64,000 bases of DNA from Apostichopus japonicus (taxonomy: Eukaryota > Echinodermata > Holothuroidea > Aspidochirotida > Stichopodidae), in the NCBI RefSeq assembly GCF_037975245.1, contig NC_092569.1, positions 8,056,501-8,120,500 of the forward strand, read 5' to 3'. A program made the translations under genes and the position numbers. Each line of letters opens with the position of its first letter. Within the stretch, counting starts at the first letter, position 1. Of the stretch, positions 20,877-35,200 are shown piece after piece. The notes under the pieces are model-generated. The model was not told the origin of the DNA. It did not search any database and saw nothing but the letters and a program-made list of their open reading frames with translations.

Positions 20877-21285
20877 TAAGGTGACCAGACGTCCCCGATT
20901 TTCGGGGACAGTCCCCGATTACAGTGTGCTGTCCCCGATGAATAAGTGTCCCCGAAAATGTCCCCGATTCGTCTAAATGTCCAGGAATTTTGAAAATATA
21001 CCACATTATTAGTAAAATAATTGTAAAACAAAATTTAGTCAAGTGTGCAGGCGCCGAACGGAACAGGTGGGGCAGTGTAAAGGGGAAACACTGTTAAAAT
21101 ATGCTAGATCGATCTAGCCTAGCACTTTTTCGACCGTATAATTGGCAACTACGGCGACACAACGACACTTATAGCTCTCAAAGAACCACGTAAAGTAAGT
21201 GAATTTCATCTAAAAAAAGCTACAGTTTTGAAAATAAAATTGATTTAAAAAAGGTTCTAAGTATCACCATTTTACATCAATATAG
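20877..21285. mobile_element. partial inverted copy of the TAAGGTGACC MITE
   Basis: Begins TAAGGTGACCAGACGTCCCC and follows the reverse complement of 13527-14118 through the CGGGGAC-rich arm, the CTCAAAGAACCAC and AGTGAATTTCATCT blocks and the AAAATTGATTTAAAAA stretch. Similarity ends near 21285 and the opposite terminal repeat is absent, so the copy is truncated. Confidence 0.7.
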
Positions 21286-21409
21286 CACACTTCATCCCAC
21301 CCTCTCCATTTTGTATATAATTTTGCATTTTCACCTGGCCTTAGATGCAATATGGTGCTCCAAATGAGATTTTTTTTTCTCATTTGGAAATGAAAAAGGG
21401 GTTTTCTGA

Positions 21410-21512
21410 CTTGCGAAGCGGGGGGCGGAATGATACTTCCGCCCCTCCATATTTTTCACGGGGGGGGGGGGGGGGCTGGCGCCCCCAGCCCCCGTTTCCT
21501 ACGCCCTTGCCT
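21410..21512. other. GC-rich transposon-terminus-like segment
   Basis: A G15 run, GGCGCCCCCAGCCCCC and a CCTACGCCCTTG end resemble the terminal arm of a hAT-type MITE (CAAGGGCGTAGG when read outward-in). No matching opposite end was found. Confidence 0.35.
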
Positions 21513-21526
21513 GACGATGAAAACAC

Positions 21527-22532
21527 CAGGGCCGTCTTAAGAGATCACCGGGCCCTGGGCCCGGCAATGGAGCGGGGTCCCTCAATCAAGTGAGTTTGAA
21601 AAAAGGTTGCGCGAAAAATTGACATCCTGGCCAATCGATCAAGCATCGACATGCCTGTATTTACCACCCCTCCCTACTGTATGTCGCACTTAAAGCATAA
21701 AACTTTAGCTGAATTACATACGTGATATATCTAAAAGCAGAAATACAATATAGAAGAGTAATCTTCCAGTTGCCCTCCATCCCTTCCCTAACAATACTGG
21801 ACTCACCATTTGTAACAACCTTGTGTTGAGTCTTTCAACTGGGGATACTAACGGAACTTGCGGCATTTCTTGATCGTAAACTGTTGTATGATTGGCTGAA
21901 AGTCAAACTATTTGAGGATGTCGCTTTCTATGCACATGAGAGAGGGCCTATTAAGTCGCCGTTGCCCCATTCTGTTCCGGAGATTATTCTTGATTAGTTT
22001 AAACCTTGAAAATGAACGTTCCCCAGTACAATTTGTAACCATCATGCATAGGACAATTCATGGACATGCCTATAAAGAGCTCACTAAGTAATTACCGTAG
22101 ATAAGATTTAGGATCAATTCCACCTGATCATTGATGTGCCGAAAGGCTCATTTATTGATGACCATATACAATTTTGACGTTAATCGATGTTAGGTGATGG
22201 AAAATGAATATCAACGTACCGGATATATTCTCCTGGGTGAGAATTGCACTGGAAAAAAAAATGACTGGTGCGCGGACCCGAGTTGTCTGGTGTTGTAAGC
22301 CTTCGAGGCATTGAATATTCCAGGGTTGCCAACTCAGATTCGAATATTTAATGTAAAACTCTCAAGTGTTTTACCAACTCTCGTCACAAGTTGTCAAGTA
22401 TCAAATTCAATCAGGCATAATGGCCTATTCAATAAGTTTTCCTCCCAGATTTAGACATGGGGTATACGATTGCGGGGCTCCTGACATCGCGGGGCCCTGT
22501 GTCAGGGCCCAGTGGGCCCATGCGTTAAGACG
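21527..22532. mobile_element. hAT-like element truncated by the satellite array
   Basis: Left end CAGGGCCGTCTTAAGAG, followed by GGGCCCTGGGCCCGGCA. Near 22480-22532 the inverted counterpart GGGCCCAGTGGGCCCATGCG then TTAAGACG appears, but the last bases (GGCCCTG expected) are replaced by satellite sequence at 22533. The TSD cannot be checked because the right end is lost. The interior is non-coding. Confidence 0.65.
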
Positions 22533-22768
22533 ACGAACATTCGATTGATCGATTCCGCACATTCGATTGATCGATAACGCACATTCGATTGATCGATAAT
22601 TCAGTTTCGATTTATCGGTACCGCTCATTCGATTTATCGGTACTGCACTTCGATTTATCGGTACCGCACATTCGATTGATCGGTAACGCACATTCGATTG
22701 ATCGGTAACGCACATTCGATTGATCGATACCGCACATTCGATTGATCGATACCGCACATTCGATTAAT

Positions 22769-23032
22769 CGGTACTGCACATTCGATTGGTTGGTACCGCA
22801 CATTCGATTGATCGGTACCGCACATTCGATTGATCGGTATCGCACATTTGATTGATCAATACCGCATATTCGATTGATCGATATCGCACATTCGATTAAT
22901 CGGTACTGCACTTTCGATTGGTTGGTACCGCACATTCGATTGATCGGTACCGCACATTCGATTGATCGGTATCGCACATTTGATTGATCAATACCGCATA
23001 TTCGATTGATCGATATCGCACATTCGATTAAT
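22769..23032 (+). repeat. satellite sub-block: two 132-bp (6-unit) copies
   Basis: The series GGTTGGTACC, GATCGGTATCGC, TTTGATTGATCAATACC, GATATCGC, GATTAATCGGTACTGC recurs at an offset of exactly 132 bp (22769 and 22901). This is the array's edge, and its units are more diverged than those inside. Confidence 0.8.
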
Positions 23033-23097
23033 CGGTACTGCACTTTCGACTGATCGATACCGCAAATTCGATTGATCGATACCGAACATTCGATTGA

Positions 23098-25157
23098 TCA
23101 GTAACGCACATTCGATTGATCGATAACGCACACTCGATTCATGGATACCGCACATTCGATTGATCGGTACTGCGCTTTCGATTTATCAGTACCGCTCATT
23201 CGATTGATCGATACCGTACATTCGATTGATCGGTACCGCAATTTCAATTGATCGATACCGCGCATTCGATTGATCGGTACCGCACATTCGATTGTTCGGT
23301 ACCGCACATTCGATTGATCGGTACCGCACATTCGATTGATCGATACTGCACATTAAATTTATCGGTACCGCACATTCTATTGATCGGTACCGCACATTCG
23401 ATTGATCAGTAACACAAATTCGATTGATCGGTACCGCACATTGGATTGATCGATATTGCACATTCGATTGATGGGTACCGTACATTCCAATGATCGATAC
23501 TGCACATTAAATTTATCGGTACTGCACATTAAATTTATCGGTACCGCACATTCGATTGATCGATACCGCACATTTGATTGATCGATACCGCACATTCGAT
23601 TGATCGGTACGGCACATTCGATTGACAAATACCGCACATTCGATTTATCGATTCTGCACTTTCGATTTATCGGTACCGCACATTCGATTGATCTATACCG
23701 CACATTCGATTGATCGATAACGCACATTCGATTGATCGATACTGCGCATTCAATAAGTCGATAACGCACATCGATTGATCGATACCGCACATTCGAATGA
23801 TCGATACTGCGCTTTCGATTTATCAATAACGCAGATTCGATTGATCGGTACCGCGCATTCGATTGATCGGTACCGTACATTCGATTGATCGATACCGCAC
23901 ATTCGATTGATCGGTAGCGAACATTCGATTGTTCGATACCGCACATTCGATTGATCGATACCGCACATTCGATTGATCGATACCGCACATTCGATTGATC
24001 GATACCGCACATTCGATTGATCGATACAACACATTCGATTGATCGGTACCGAACATTCGATTGATCGGTAACGCACATACGATTGATCGGTAACGCACAT
24101 TCGATTGATCGATATCGCACATTCGATTAATCGGTACTGCACTTTCGATTGACCGATACCGCACATTCGATAGATCGATACTGCGCATTCGATTAGTCGA
24201 TAACGCACATCGATTGATCGATACCGCACATTCGATTGATCGATACTGCGCTTTCGATTTATCAGTACCGCACATTCGATTGATCGGAACCGCACATTCG
24301 ATTGATCGATACATCACATTCGATTGATCGGTACATCACATTCGATTGATCGGTACCGCACATACGATTGATCGGTACCGCACATTCGATTGATCGGTAC
24401 CGCACATTCGATTGATAGATACCGCACATTCCATTGATCAATACCGCACATTCGATAGATCGATACTGCGCATTCGATCAGTCGATAACGCACATTGATT
24501 GATCGGTACCCCCCGGTCGATTGATGGATACTGCGCTTTCGATTGATCGGTACCGCACATTCGATTGATCGGTACCGCACATTCGATTGATCGGTACCGC
24601 ACATTCGATTGATCGATTCTGCTCTATCGATTGGTCGATACCGCACATTCGATTGATCGATAACGCACACTCGATTCATGGATACCGCACATTCGATTGA
24701 TCGGTACTGCGCTTTCGATTTATCAGTACCGCTCATTCGATTGATCGATACCGTACATTCGATTGATCGGTACCGCAATTTCAATTGATCGATACCGCGC
24801 ATTCGATTGATCGGTACCGCACATTCGATTGTTCGGTACCGCACATTCGATTGATCGGTACCGCACATTCGATTGATCGATACTGCACATTAAATTTATC
24901 GGTACCGCACATTCTATTGATCGGTACCGCACATTCGATTGATCAGTAACACAAATTCGATTGATCGGTACCGCACATTGGATTGATCGATATTGCACAT
25001 TCGATTGATGGGTACCGTACATTCCAATGATCGATACTGCACATTAAATTTATCGGTACTGCACATTAAATTTATCGGTACCGCACATTCGATTGATCGA
25101 TACCGCACATTTGATTGATCGATACCGCACATTCGATTGATCGGTACGGCACATTCG
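23098..25157 (+). repeat. satellite sub-block: about 520-bp segment repeated at 1,537-bp offset
   Basis: Variant order from AACGCACACTCGATTCATGG through CACATTAAATTTATCGG and ATTGATGGGTACC to ATTCCAATGATCG is the same at 23098-23620 and 24635-25157. The copies then differ by a short internal deletion. Confidence 0.75.
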
Positions 25158-25435
25158 ATTGATCTATACCGCACATTCGATTGATCGATAACGCACATTC
25201 GATTGATCGATACTGCGCATTCAATAAGTCGATAACGCACATCGATTGATCGATACCGCACATTCGAATGATCGATACTGCGCTTTCGATTTATCAATAA
25301 CGCAGATTCGATTGATCGGTACCGCGCATTCGATTGATCGGTACCGTACATTCGATTGATCGATACCGCACATTCGATTGATCGGTAACGCACATTCGAT
25401 TGATCGATATCGCACATTCGATTAATCGGTACTGC

Positions 25436-28400
25436 ACTTTCGATTGACCGATACCGCACATTCGATAGATCGATACTGCGCATTCGATTAGTCGATAACG
25501 CACATCGATTGATCGATACCGCACATTCGATTGATCGATACTGCGCTTTCGATTTATCAGTACCGCACATTCGATTGATCGGAACCGCACATTCGATTGA
25601 TCGATACATCACATTCGATTGATCGGTACATCACATTCGATTGATCGGTACCGCACATACGATTGATCGGTACCGCACATTCGATTGATCGGTACCGCAC
25701 ATTCGATTGATAGATACCGCACATTCCATTGATCAATACCGCACATTCGATAGATCGATACTGCGCATTCGATCAGTCGATAACGCACATCGATTGATCG
25801 GTACCCCCCGGTCGATTGATGGATACTGCGCTTTCGATTGATCGGTACCGCACATTCGATTGATCGGTACCGCACATTCGATTGATCGGTACCGCACATT
25901 CGATTGATCGATTCTGCTCTATCGATTGGTCGATACCGCACATTCGATTGATCGGTAGCGAACATTCGATTGATCGATACCGCACATTCGATTGATCGAC
26001 ACCGCACATTCGATTGATCGATACCGCACATTCGATTGATCGATACCGCACATTCGATTGATCGATGCAACACATTCGATTGATCGGTACCGAACATTCG
26101 ATTGATCGGTACCGCACATTCGATTGATCGGTACCGCACATTCGATTGATCGATACCGCACATTCGATTGATCGATACCGCACATTCGATTAATCGATAC
26201 AGCACATTCGAAAGATCGATACTGCGCATTCGATTAGTCGATAACGCACATCGATTGATCGATACCGCACATTCGATTGATCGATACTGCGCTTTCGATT
26301 TATCGGTACCGAACATTCGATTGATCGGTACCACACATTCGATTGATCGTTACCGCACATTCGATTGATCGGTAACACACATTCGATTGATCGATAACGC
26401 ACATTCGATTGATCGATACCGCACATTCGATTGATCGATACCGCACATTCGATAGATCTATACTGCGCATTCGATTAGTCGATAACGCACATTGATTGAT
26501 CGATACCGCACATTCGATTGGTCGATACTGCGCTTTCGATTTATCGGTACCGAACATTCGATTGATCGGTACCGCACATTCGATTGATCGATACCGCACA
26601 TTCGATTGATCGGTACGGCACATTCGATTGATCGATAACGCACATTCGATTGATCGATACCGCACTTTCGATTGATCGGTACCGCACATTCGATTGATCG
26701 ATAACGCACATTCGATTGATCGGTAACACAAATTCGATAGATCGGTACGGCACATTCGATTTTCGGTATCACAGTCGATTGATCGATACAGCACATTCGA
26801 TAGATCGATACTGCGCATTCGATTAGTTGATAACGCACATCGATTGATCGATACCGCACATTCGATTGATCGATACTGCGCTTTCGATTTATCGGTACCA
26901 CGTATTCGATTGATCGGTACCGCACATTCGATTGATCGGTACCGCACATTCGATTGATCGATACCGCACATTCGATTGATCGATACCGCACATTCGATAG
27001 ATCGATACTGCGCATTCGATTAGTCGATAACGCACATCGATTGATCGATACCGCACATTCGATTGATCGATACTGCGCTTTCGATTTATCGGTACCGAAC
27101 ATTCGATTGATCGATACTGCGCTTTCGATTTATCAGTAACGCAGATTCGATTGATCGGTACCGCACATTCGATTGATCGGTAACGCACATTCGATTCATC
27201 GATACCGCACATTCGATTGATCGGTACGGCACATTCGATTGACAAATACCGCACATTCGATTGATCGATACTGCGCATTCGATTAGTCGAAAACGCACAT
27301 CGATTGATCGATACCGCACATTCGATTGATCGGTACGGCACATTCGATTGATAAATACCGCACATTCGATTTATCGATTCTGCACTTTCGATTTATCGGT
27401 ACCGCACATTCGATTGATCTATACCGCACATTCGATTGATCGATAACGCACATTCGATTGATCGATACTGCGCATTCAATAAGTCGATAACGCACATCGA
27501 TTGATCGATACCGCACATTCGAATGATCGATACTGCGCTTTCGATTTATCAATAACGCAGATTCGATTGATCGGTACCGCGCATTCGATTGATCGGTACC
27601 GTACATTCGATTGATCGATACCGCACATTCGATTGATCGGTAGCGAACATTCGATTGTTCGATACCGCACATTCGATTGATCGATACCGCACATTCGATT
27701 GATCGATACCGCACATTCGATTGATCGATACCGCACATTCGATTGATCGATACAACACATTCGATTGATCGGTACCGAACATTCGATTGATCGGTACCGC
27801 ACATACGATTGATCGGTAACGCACATTCGATTGATCGATATCGCACATTCGATTAATCGGTACTGCACTTTCGATTGACCGATACCGCACATTCGATAGA
27901 TCGATACTGCGCATTCGATTAGTCGATAACGCACATCGATTGATCGATACCGCACATTCGATTGATCGATACTGCGCTTTCGATTTATCAGTACCGCACA
28001 TTCGATTGATCGGAACCGCACATTCGATTGATCGATACATCACATTCGATTGATCGGTACATCACATTCGATTGATCGGTACCGCACATACGATTGATCG
28101 GTACCGCACATTCGATTGATCGGTACCGCACATTCGATTGATAGATACCGCACATTCCATTGATCAATACCGCACATTCGATAGATCGATACTGCGCATT
28201 CGATCAGTCGATAACGCACATCGATTGATCGGTACCCCCCGGTCGATTGATGGATACTGCGCTTTCGATTGATCGGTACCGCACATTCGATTGATCGGTA
28301 CCGCACATTCGATTGATCGGTACCGCACATTCGATTGATCGATTCTGCTCTATCGATTGGTCGATACCGCACATTCGATTGATCGGTAGCGAACATTCGA

Positions 28401-28853
28401 TTGATCGATACCGCACATTCGATTGATCGACACCGCACATTCGATTGATCGATACCGCACATTCGATTGATCGATACCGCACATTCGATTGATCGATGCA
28501 ACACATTCGATTGATCGGTACCGAACATTCGATTGATCGGTACCGCACATTCGATTGATCGGTACCGCACATTCGATTGATCGATACCGCACATTCGTTT
28601 GATCGATACCGCACATTCGATTAATCGATACAGCACATTCGAAAGATCGATACTGCGCATTCGATTAGTCGATAACGCACATCGATTGATCGATACCGCA
28701 CATTCGATTGATCGATACTGCGCTTTCGATTTATCGGTACCGAACATTCGATTGATCGGTACCACACATTCGATTGATCGTTACCGCACATTCGATTGAT
28801 CGGTAACACACATTCGATTGATCGATAACGCACATTCGATTGATCGATACCGC
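25436..28853 (+). repeat. 3,418-bp higher-order repeat, copy 1
   Basis: The succession of variant units repeats at +3,418 bp almost without change. The unit contains an internal repeat of its own start at +2,431 (25609 to 28040), so the boundaries alternate 2,431 and 987 bp. An irregular short unit, CGATTTTCGGTATCACAGTC at 26757, marks it. Confidence 0.85.
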
Positions 28854-31800
28854 ACTTTCGATTGACCGATACCGCACATTCGATAGATCGATACTGCGCA
28901 TTCGATTAGTCGATAACGCACATCGATTGATCGATACCGCACATTCGATTGATCGATACTGCGCTTTCGATTTATCAGTACCGCACATTCGATTGATCGG
29001 AACCGTACATTCGATTGATCGATACATCACATTCGATTGATCGGTACATCACATTCGATTGATCGGTACCGCACATACGATTGATCGGTACCGCACATTC
29101 GATTGATCGGTACCGCACATTCGATTGATAGATACCGCACATTCCATTGATCAATACCGCACATTCGATAGATCGATACTGCGCATTCGATCAGTCGATA
29201 ACGCACATCGATTGATCGGTACCCCCCGGTCGATTGATGGATACTGCGCTTTCGATTGATCGTTACCGCACATTCGATTGATCGGTACCGCACATTCGAT
29301 TGATCGGTACCGCACATTCGATTGATCGATTCTGCTCTATCGATTGGTCGATACCGCACATTCGATTGATCGGTAGCGAACATTCGATTGATCGATACCG
29401 CACATTCGATTGATCGACACCGCACATTCGATTGATCGATACCGCACATTCGATTGATCGATACCGCACATTCGATTGATCGATGCAACACATTCGATTG
29501 ATCGGTACCGAACATTCGATTGATCGGTACCGCACATTCGATTGATCGGTACCGCACATTCGATTGATCGATACCGCACATTCGATTGATCGATACCGCA
29601 CATTCGATTAATCGATACAGCACATTCGAAAGATCGATACTGCGCATTCGATTAGTCGATAACGCACATCGATTGATCGATACCGCACATTCGATTGATC
29701 GATACTGCGCTTTCGATTTATCGGTACCGAACATTCGATTGATCGGTACCACACATTCGATTGATCGTTACCGCACATTCGATTGATCGGTAACACACAT
29801 TCGATTGATCGATAACGCACATTCGATTGATCGATACCGCACATTCGATTGATCGATACCGCACATTCGATAGATCTATACTGCGCATTCGATTAGTCGA
29901 TAACGCACATTGATTGATCGATACCGCACATTCGATTGGTCGATACTGCGCTTTCGATTTATCGGTACCGAACATTCGATTGATCGGTACCGCACATTCG
30001 ATTGATCGATACCGCACATTCGATTGATCGGTACGGCACATTCGATTGATCGATAACGCACATTCGATTGATCGATACCGCACTTTCGATTGATCGGTAC
30101 CGCACATTCGATTGATCGATAACGCACATTCGATTGATCGGTAACACAAATTCGATAGATCGGTACGGCACATTCGATTTTCGGTATCACAGTCGATTGA
30201 TCGATACAGCACATTCGATAGATCGATACTGCGCATTCGATTAGTTGATAACGCACATCGATTGATCGATACCGCACATTCGATTGATCGATACTGCGCT
30301 TTCGATTTATCGGTACCACGTATTCGATTGATCGGTACCGCACATTCGATTGATCGGTACCGCACATTCGATTGATCGATACCGCACATTCGATTGATCG
30401 ATACCGCACATTCGATAGATCGATACTGCGCATTCGATTAGTCGATAACGCACATCGATTGATCGATACCGCACATTCGATTGATCGATACTGCGCTTTC
30501 GATTTATCGGTACCGAACATTCGATTGATCGATACTGCGCTTTCGATTTATCAGTAACGCAGATTCGATTGATCGGTACCGCACATTCGATTGATCGGTA
30601 ACGCACATTCGATTCATCGATACCGCACATTCGATTGATCGGTACGGCACATTCGATTGACAAATACCGCACATTCGATTGATCGATACTGCGCATTCGA
30701 TTAGTCGAAAACGCACATCGATTGATCGATACCGCACATTCGATTGATCGGTACGGCACATTCGATTGATAAATACCGCACATTCGATTTATCGATTCTG
30801 CACTTTCGATTTATCGGTACCGCACATTCGATTGATCTATACCGCACATTCGATTGATCGATAACGCACATTCGATTGATCGATACTGCGCATTCAATAA
30901 GTCGATAACGCACATCGATTGATCGATACCGCACATTCGAATGATCGATACTGCGCTTTCGATTTATCAATAACGCAGATTCGATTGATCGGTACCGCGC
31001 ATTCGATTGATCGGTACCGTACATTCGATTGATCGATACCGCACATTCGATTGATCGGTAGCGAACATTCGATTGTTCGATACCGCACATTCGATTGATC
31101 GATACCGCACATTCGATTGATCGATACCGCACATTCGATTGATCGATACCGCACATTCGATTGATCGATACAACACATTCGATTGATCGGTACCGAACAT
31201 TCGATTGATCGGTACCGCACATACGATTGATCGGTAACGCACATTCGATTGATCGATATCGCACATTCGATTAATCGGTACTGCACTTTCGATTGACCGA
31301 TACCGCACATTCGATAGATCGATACTGCGCATTCGATTAGTCGATAACGCACATCGATTGATCGATACCGCACATTCGATTGATCGATACTGCGCTTTCG
31401 ATTTATCAGTACCGCACATTCGATTGATCGGAACCGCACATTCGATTGATCGATACATCACATTCGATTGATCGGTACATCACATTCGATTGATCGGTAC
31501 CGCACATACGATTGATCGGTACCGCACATTCGATTGATCGGTACCGCACATTCGATTGATAGATACCGCACATTCCATTGATCAATACCGCACATTCGAT
31601 AGATCGATACTGCGCATTCGATCAGTCGATAACGCACATCGATTGATCGGTACCCCCCGGTCGATTGATGGATACTGCGCTTTCGATTGATCGGTACCGC
31701 ACATTCGATTGATCGGTACCGCACATTCGATTGATCGGTACCGCACATTCGATTGATCGATTCTGCTCTATCGATTGGTCGATACCGCACATTCGATTGA

Positions 31801-32227
31801 TCGGTAGCGAACATTCGATTGATCGATACCGCACATTCGATTGATCGACACCGCACATTCGATTGATCGATACCGCACATTCGATTGATCGATAGGGCAC
31901 ATTCGATTGATCGGTACCGCACATTCGATTGATCGGTACCGCACATTCGATTGATCGATACCGCACATTCGATTGATCGATACCGCACATTCGATTAATC
32001 GATACAGCACATTCGAAAGATCGATACTGCGCATTCGATTAGTCGATAACGCACATCGATTGATCGATACCGCACATTCGATTGATCGATACTGCGCTTT
32101 CGATTTATCGGTACCGAACATTCGATTGATCGGTACCACACATTCGATTGATCGTTACCGCACATTCGATTGATCGGTAACACACATTCGATTGATCGAT
32201 AACGCACATTCGATTGATCGATACCGC
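28854..32227 (+). repeat. 3,418-bp higher-order repeat, copy 2 (44-bp deletion)
   Basis: Matches copy 1 in variant order, with the irregular short unit at 30175. Near 31,890 it lacks 44 bp, exactly two units, and a hybrid unit GATAGGGCAC is left at the joint, as expected for unequal exchange. A partial third copy follows at about 32,500-33,300 (offset 2,542, irregular unit at 32717), and a fourth irregular unit is at 34776. Confidence 0.8.
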
Positions 32228-35200
32228 ACTTTCGATTGATCGATACCGCACTTTCGATTGATCGATACCGCACATTCGATTGATCGATAACGCACATTCG
32301 ATTGATCGGTAACACAAATTCGATAGATCGGTACGGCACATTCGATTGATCGATACCGCACATTCGATTGATCGGTACGGCACATTCGATTGATCGATAA
32401 CGCACATTCGATTGATCGATACCGCACTTTCGATTGATCGATACCGCACATTCGATTGATCGATAACGCACATTCGATTGATCGATAACGCACATTCGAT
32501 TTATCGGTACCGAACATTCGATTGATCGGTACCGCACATTCGATTGATCGATACCGCACATTCGATTGATCGGTACGGCACATTCGATTGATCGATAACG
32601 CACATTCGATTGATCGATACCGCACTTTCGATTGATCGATACCGCACATTCGATTGATCGATAACGCACATTCGATTGATCGGTAACACAAATTCGATAG
32701 ATCGGTACGGCACATTCGATTTTCGGTATCACAGTCGATTGATCGATACAGCACATTCGATAGATCGATACTGCGCATTCGATTAGTTGATAACGCACAT
32801 CGATTGATCGATACCGCACATTCGATTGATCGATACTGCGCTTTCGATTTATCGGTACCACGTATTCGATTGATCGGTACCGCACATTCGATTGATCGGT
32901 ACCGCGCATTCGATTGATCGATACCGCACATTCGATTGATCGATACCGCACATTCGATAGATCGATACTGCGCATTCGATTAGTCGATAACGCACATCGA
33001 TTGATCGATACCGCACATTCGATTGATCGATACTGCGCTTTCGATTTATCGATACCGAACATTCGATTGATCGATACTGCGCTTTCGATTTATCAGTAAC
33101 GCAGATTCGATTGATCGGTACCGCACATTCGATTGATCGGTAACGCACATTCGATTCATCGATACCGCACATTCGATTGATCGGTACGGCACATTCGATT
33201 GACAAATACCGCACATTCGATTGATCGATACTGCGCATTCGATTAGTCGAAAACGCACATCGATTGATCGATACCGCACATTCGATTGATCGGTACGGCA
33301 CATTCGATTGATCGATAACGCACATTCGATTGATCGGTACCGCACATACGATTGATCGATACTGCGCTATCGATTTATCGGTACTGCACATTCGATTGAT
33401 CGGTACCGTACATTCGATTGATCGGTACCGCACATTCGATTGATCGATACCGCACATTCGATAGATCGATACTGCGCATTCGATTAGTCGATAACGCACA
33501 TCGATTGATCGATACCGCACATTCGATTGATCGATACTGCGCTTTCGATTTATCGGTACCGAACATTCGATTGATCGGTACCGCTCATTCGATTGATCGT
33601 TACCGCACATTCGATTGATCGGTAACACACATTCGATAGATCGGTACCGCACATTCGATTGATCGATACTGCGCTATCGATTTATCGGTACCGCACATTC
33701 GATTGATCGGTACCGCACATTCGATTGATCGATACCGCATATTCGATTGATCGATACCACACATTCGATAGATCGATACTGCGCATTCGATTAGTCGATA
33801 ACGCACATCGATTGATCGGTACCGCACATTCGATTAATCGGTAACGCACATTCGATTGATCGGTACCGCACAATTAATTGATCGATTCTGCTCTATCGAT
33901 TGATCGATACCGCACATTCGATTGATCGGTAGCGAACATTCGATTGATCGATACCGCACATTCGATTGATCGACACCGCACATTCGATTGATCGATACCG
34001 CACATTCGATTGATCGATACCGCACATTTGATTGATCGATACAACACATTCGATTGATCGGTAACGCACATACGATTGATCGGTAACGCATATTCGATTG
34101 ATCGATATCGCACATTCGATCAATCGGTACCGCACATTCGATTGATCGATACTGCGCTTTCGATTTATCGGTACCGCACATTCGATTGATCGGTACCGCA
34201 CATTCGATTGATCGATACTGCGCATTCGATTGATCGGTACCGCACATTCGATTGATCGGTACCGCACATTCGATTAATCGGTAGCGCATATTCGATTCAT
34301 CGACACCGCACATTCGATTGATCGACACTGCGCTTTCGATTTATCGGTACCGAACATTCGATTGATCGTTACCGCACATTCGATTGATCGGTAACACACA
34401 TTCGATTGATCGATAACGCACATTCGATTGATCGATACCGCACATTCGATTGATCGATACCGCACATTCGAAAGATCTATACTGCGCATTCGATTAGTCG
34501 ATAACGCACATTGATTGATCGATACCGCACATTCGATTGGTCGATACTGCGCTTTCGATTTATCGGTACCGAACATTCGATTGATCGGTACCGCACATTC
34601 GATTGATCGATACCGCACATTCGATTGATCGGTACGGCACATTCGATTGATCGATAACGCACATTCGATTGATCGATACCGCACTTTTGATTGATCGATA
34701 CCGCATATTCGATTGATCGATAACGCACATTCGATTGATCGGTAACACAAATTCGATAGATCGGTACGGCACATTCGATTTTCGGTATCACAGTCGATTG
34801 ATCGATACAGCACATTCGATAGATCGATACTGCGCATTCGATTAGTTGATAACGCACATCGATTGATCGATACCGCACATTCGATTGATCGATACTGCGC
34901 TTTCGATTTATCGGTACCACGTATTCGATTGATCGGTACCGCACATTCGATTGATCGGTACCGCACAATTAATTGATCGATTCTGCTGTATCGATTGATC
35001 GATACCGCACATTCGATTGATCGGTAGCGAACATTCGATTGATCGGTAGCGAACATTCGATTGATCGATACAACACATTCGATTGATCGGTAACGCACAT
35101 ACGATTGATCGGTAACGCATATTCGATTGATCGATATCGCACATTCGATTAATCGGTACCGCACATTCGATTGATCGATACTGCGCTTTCGATTTATCGG

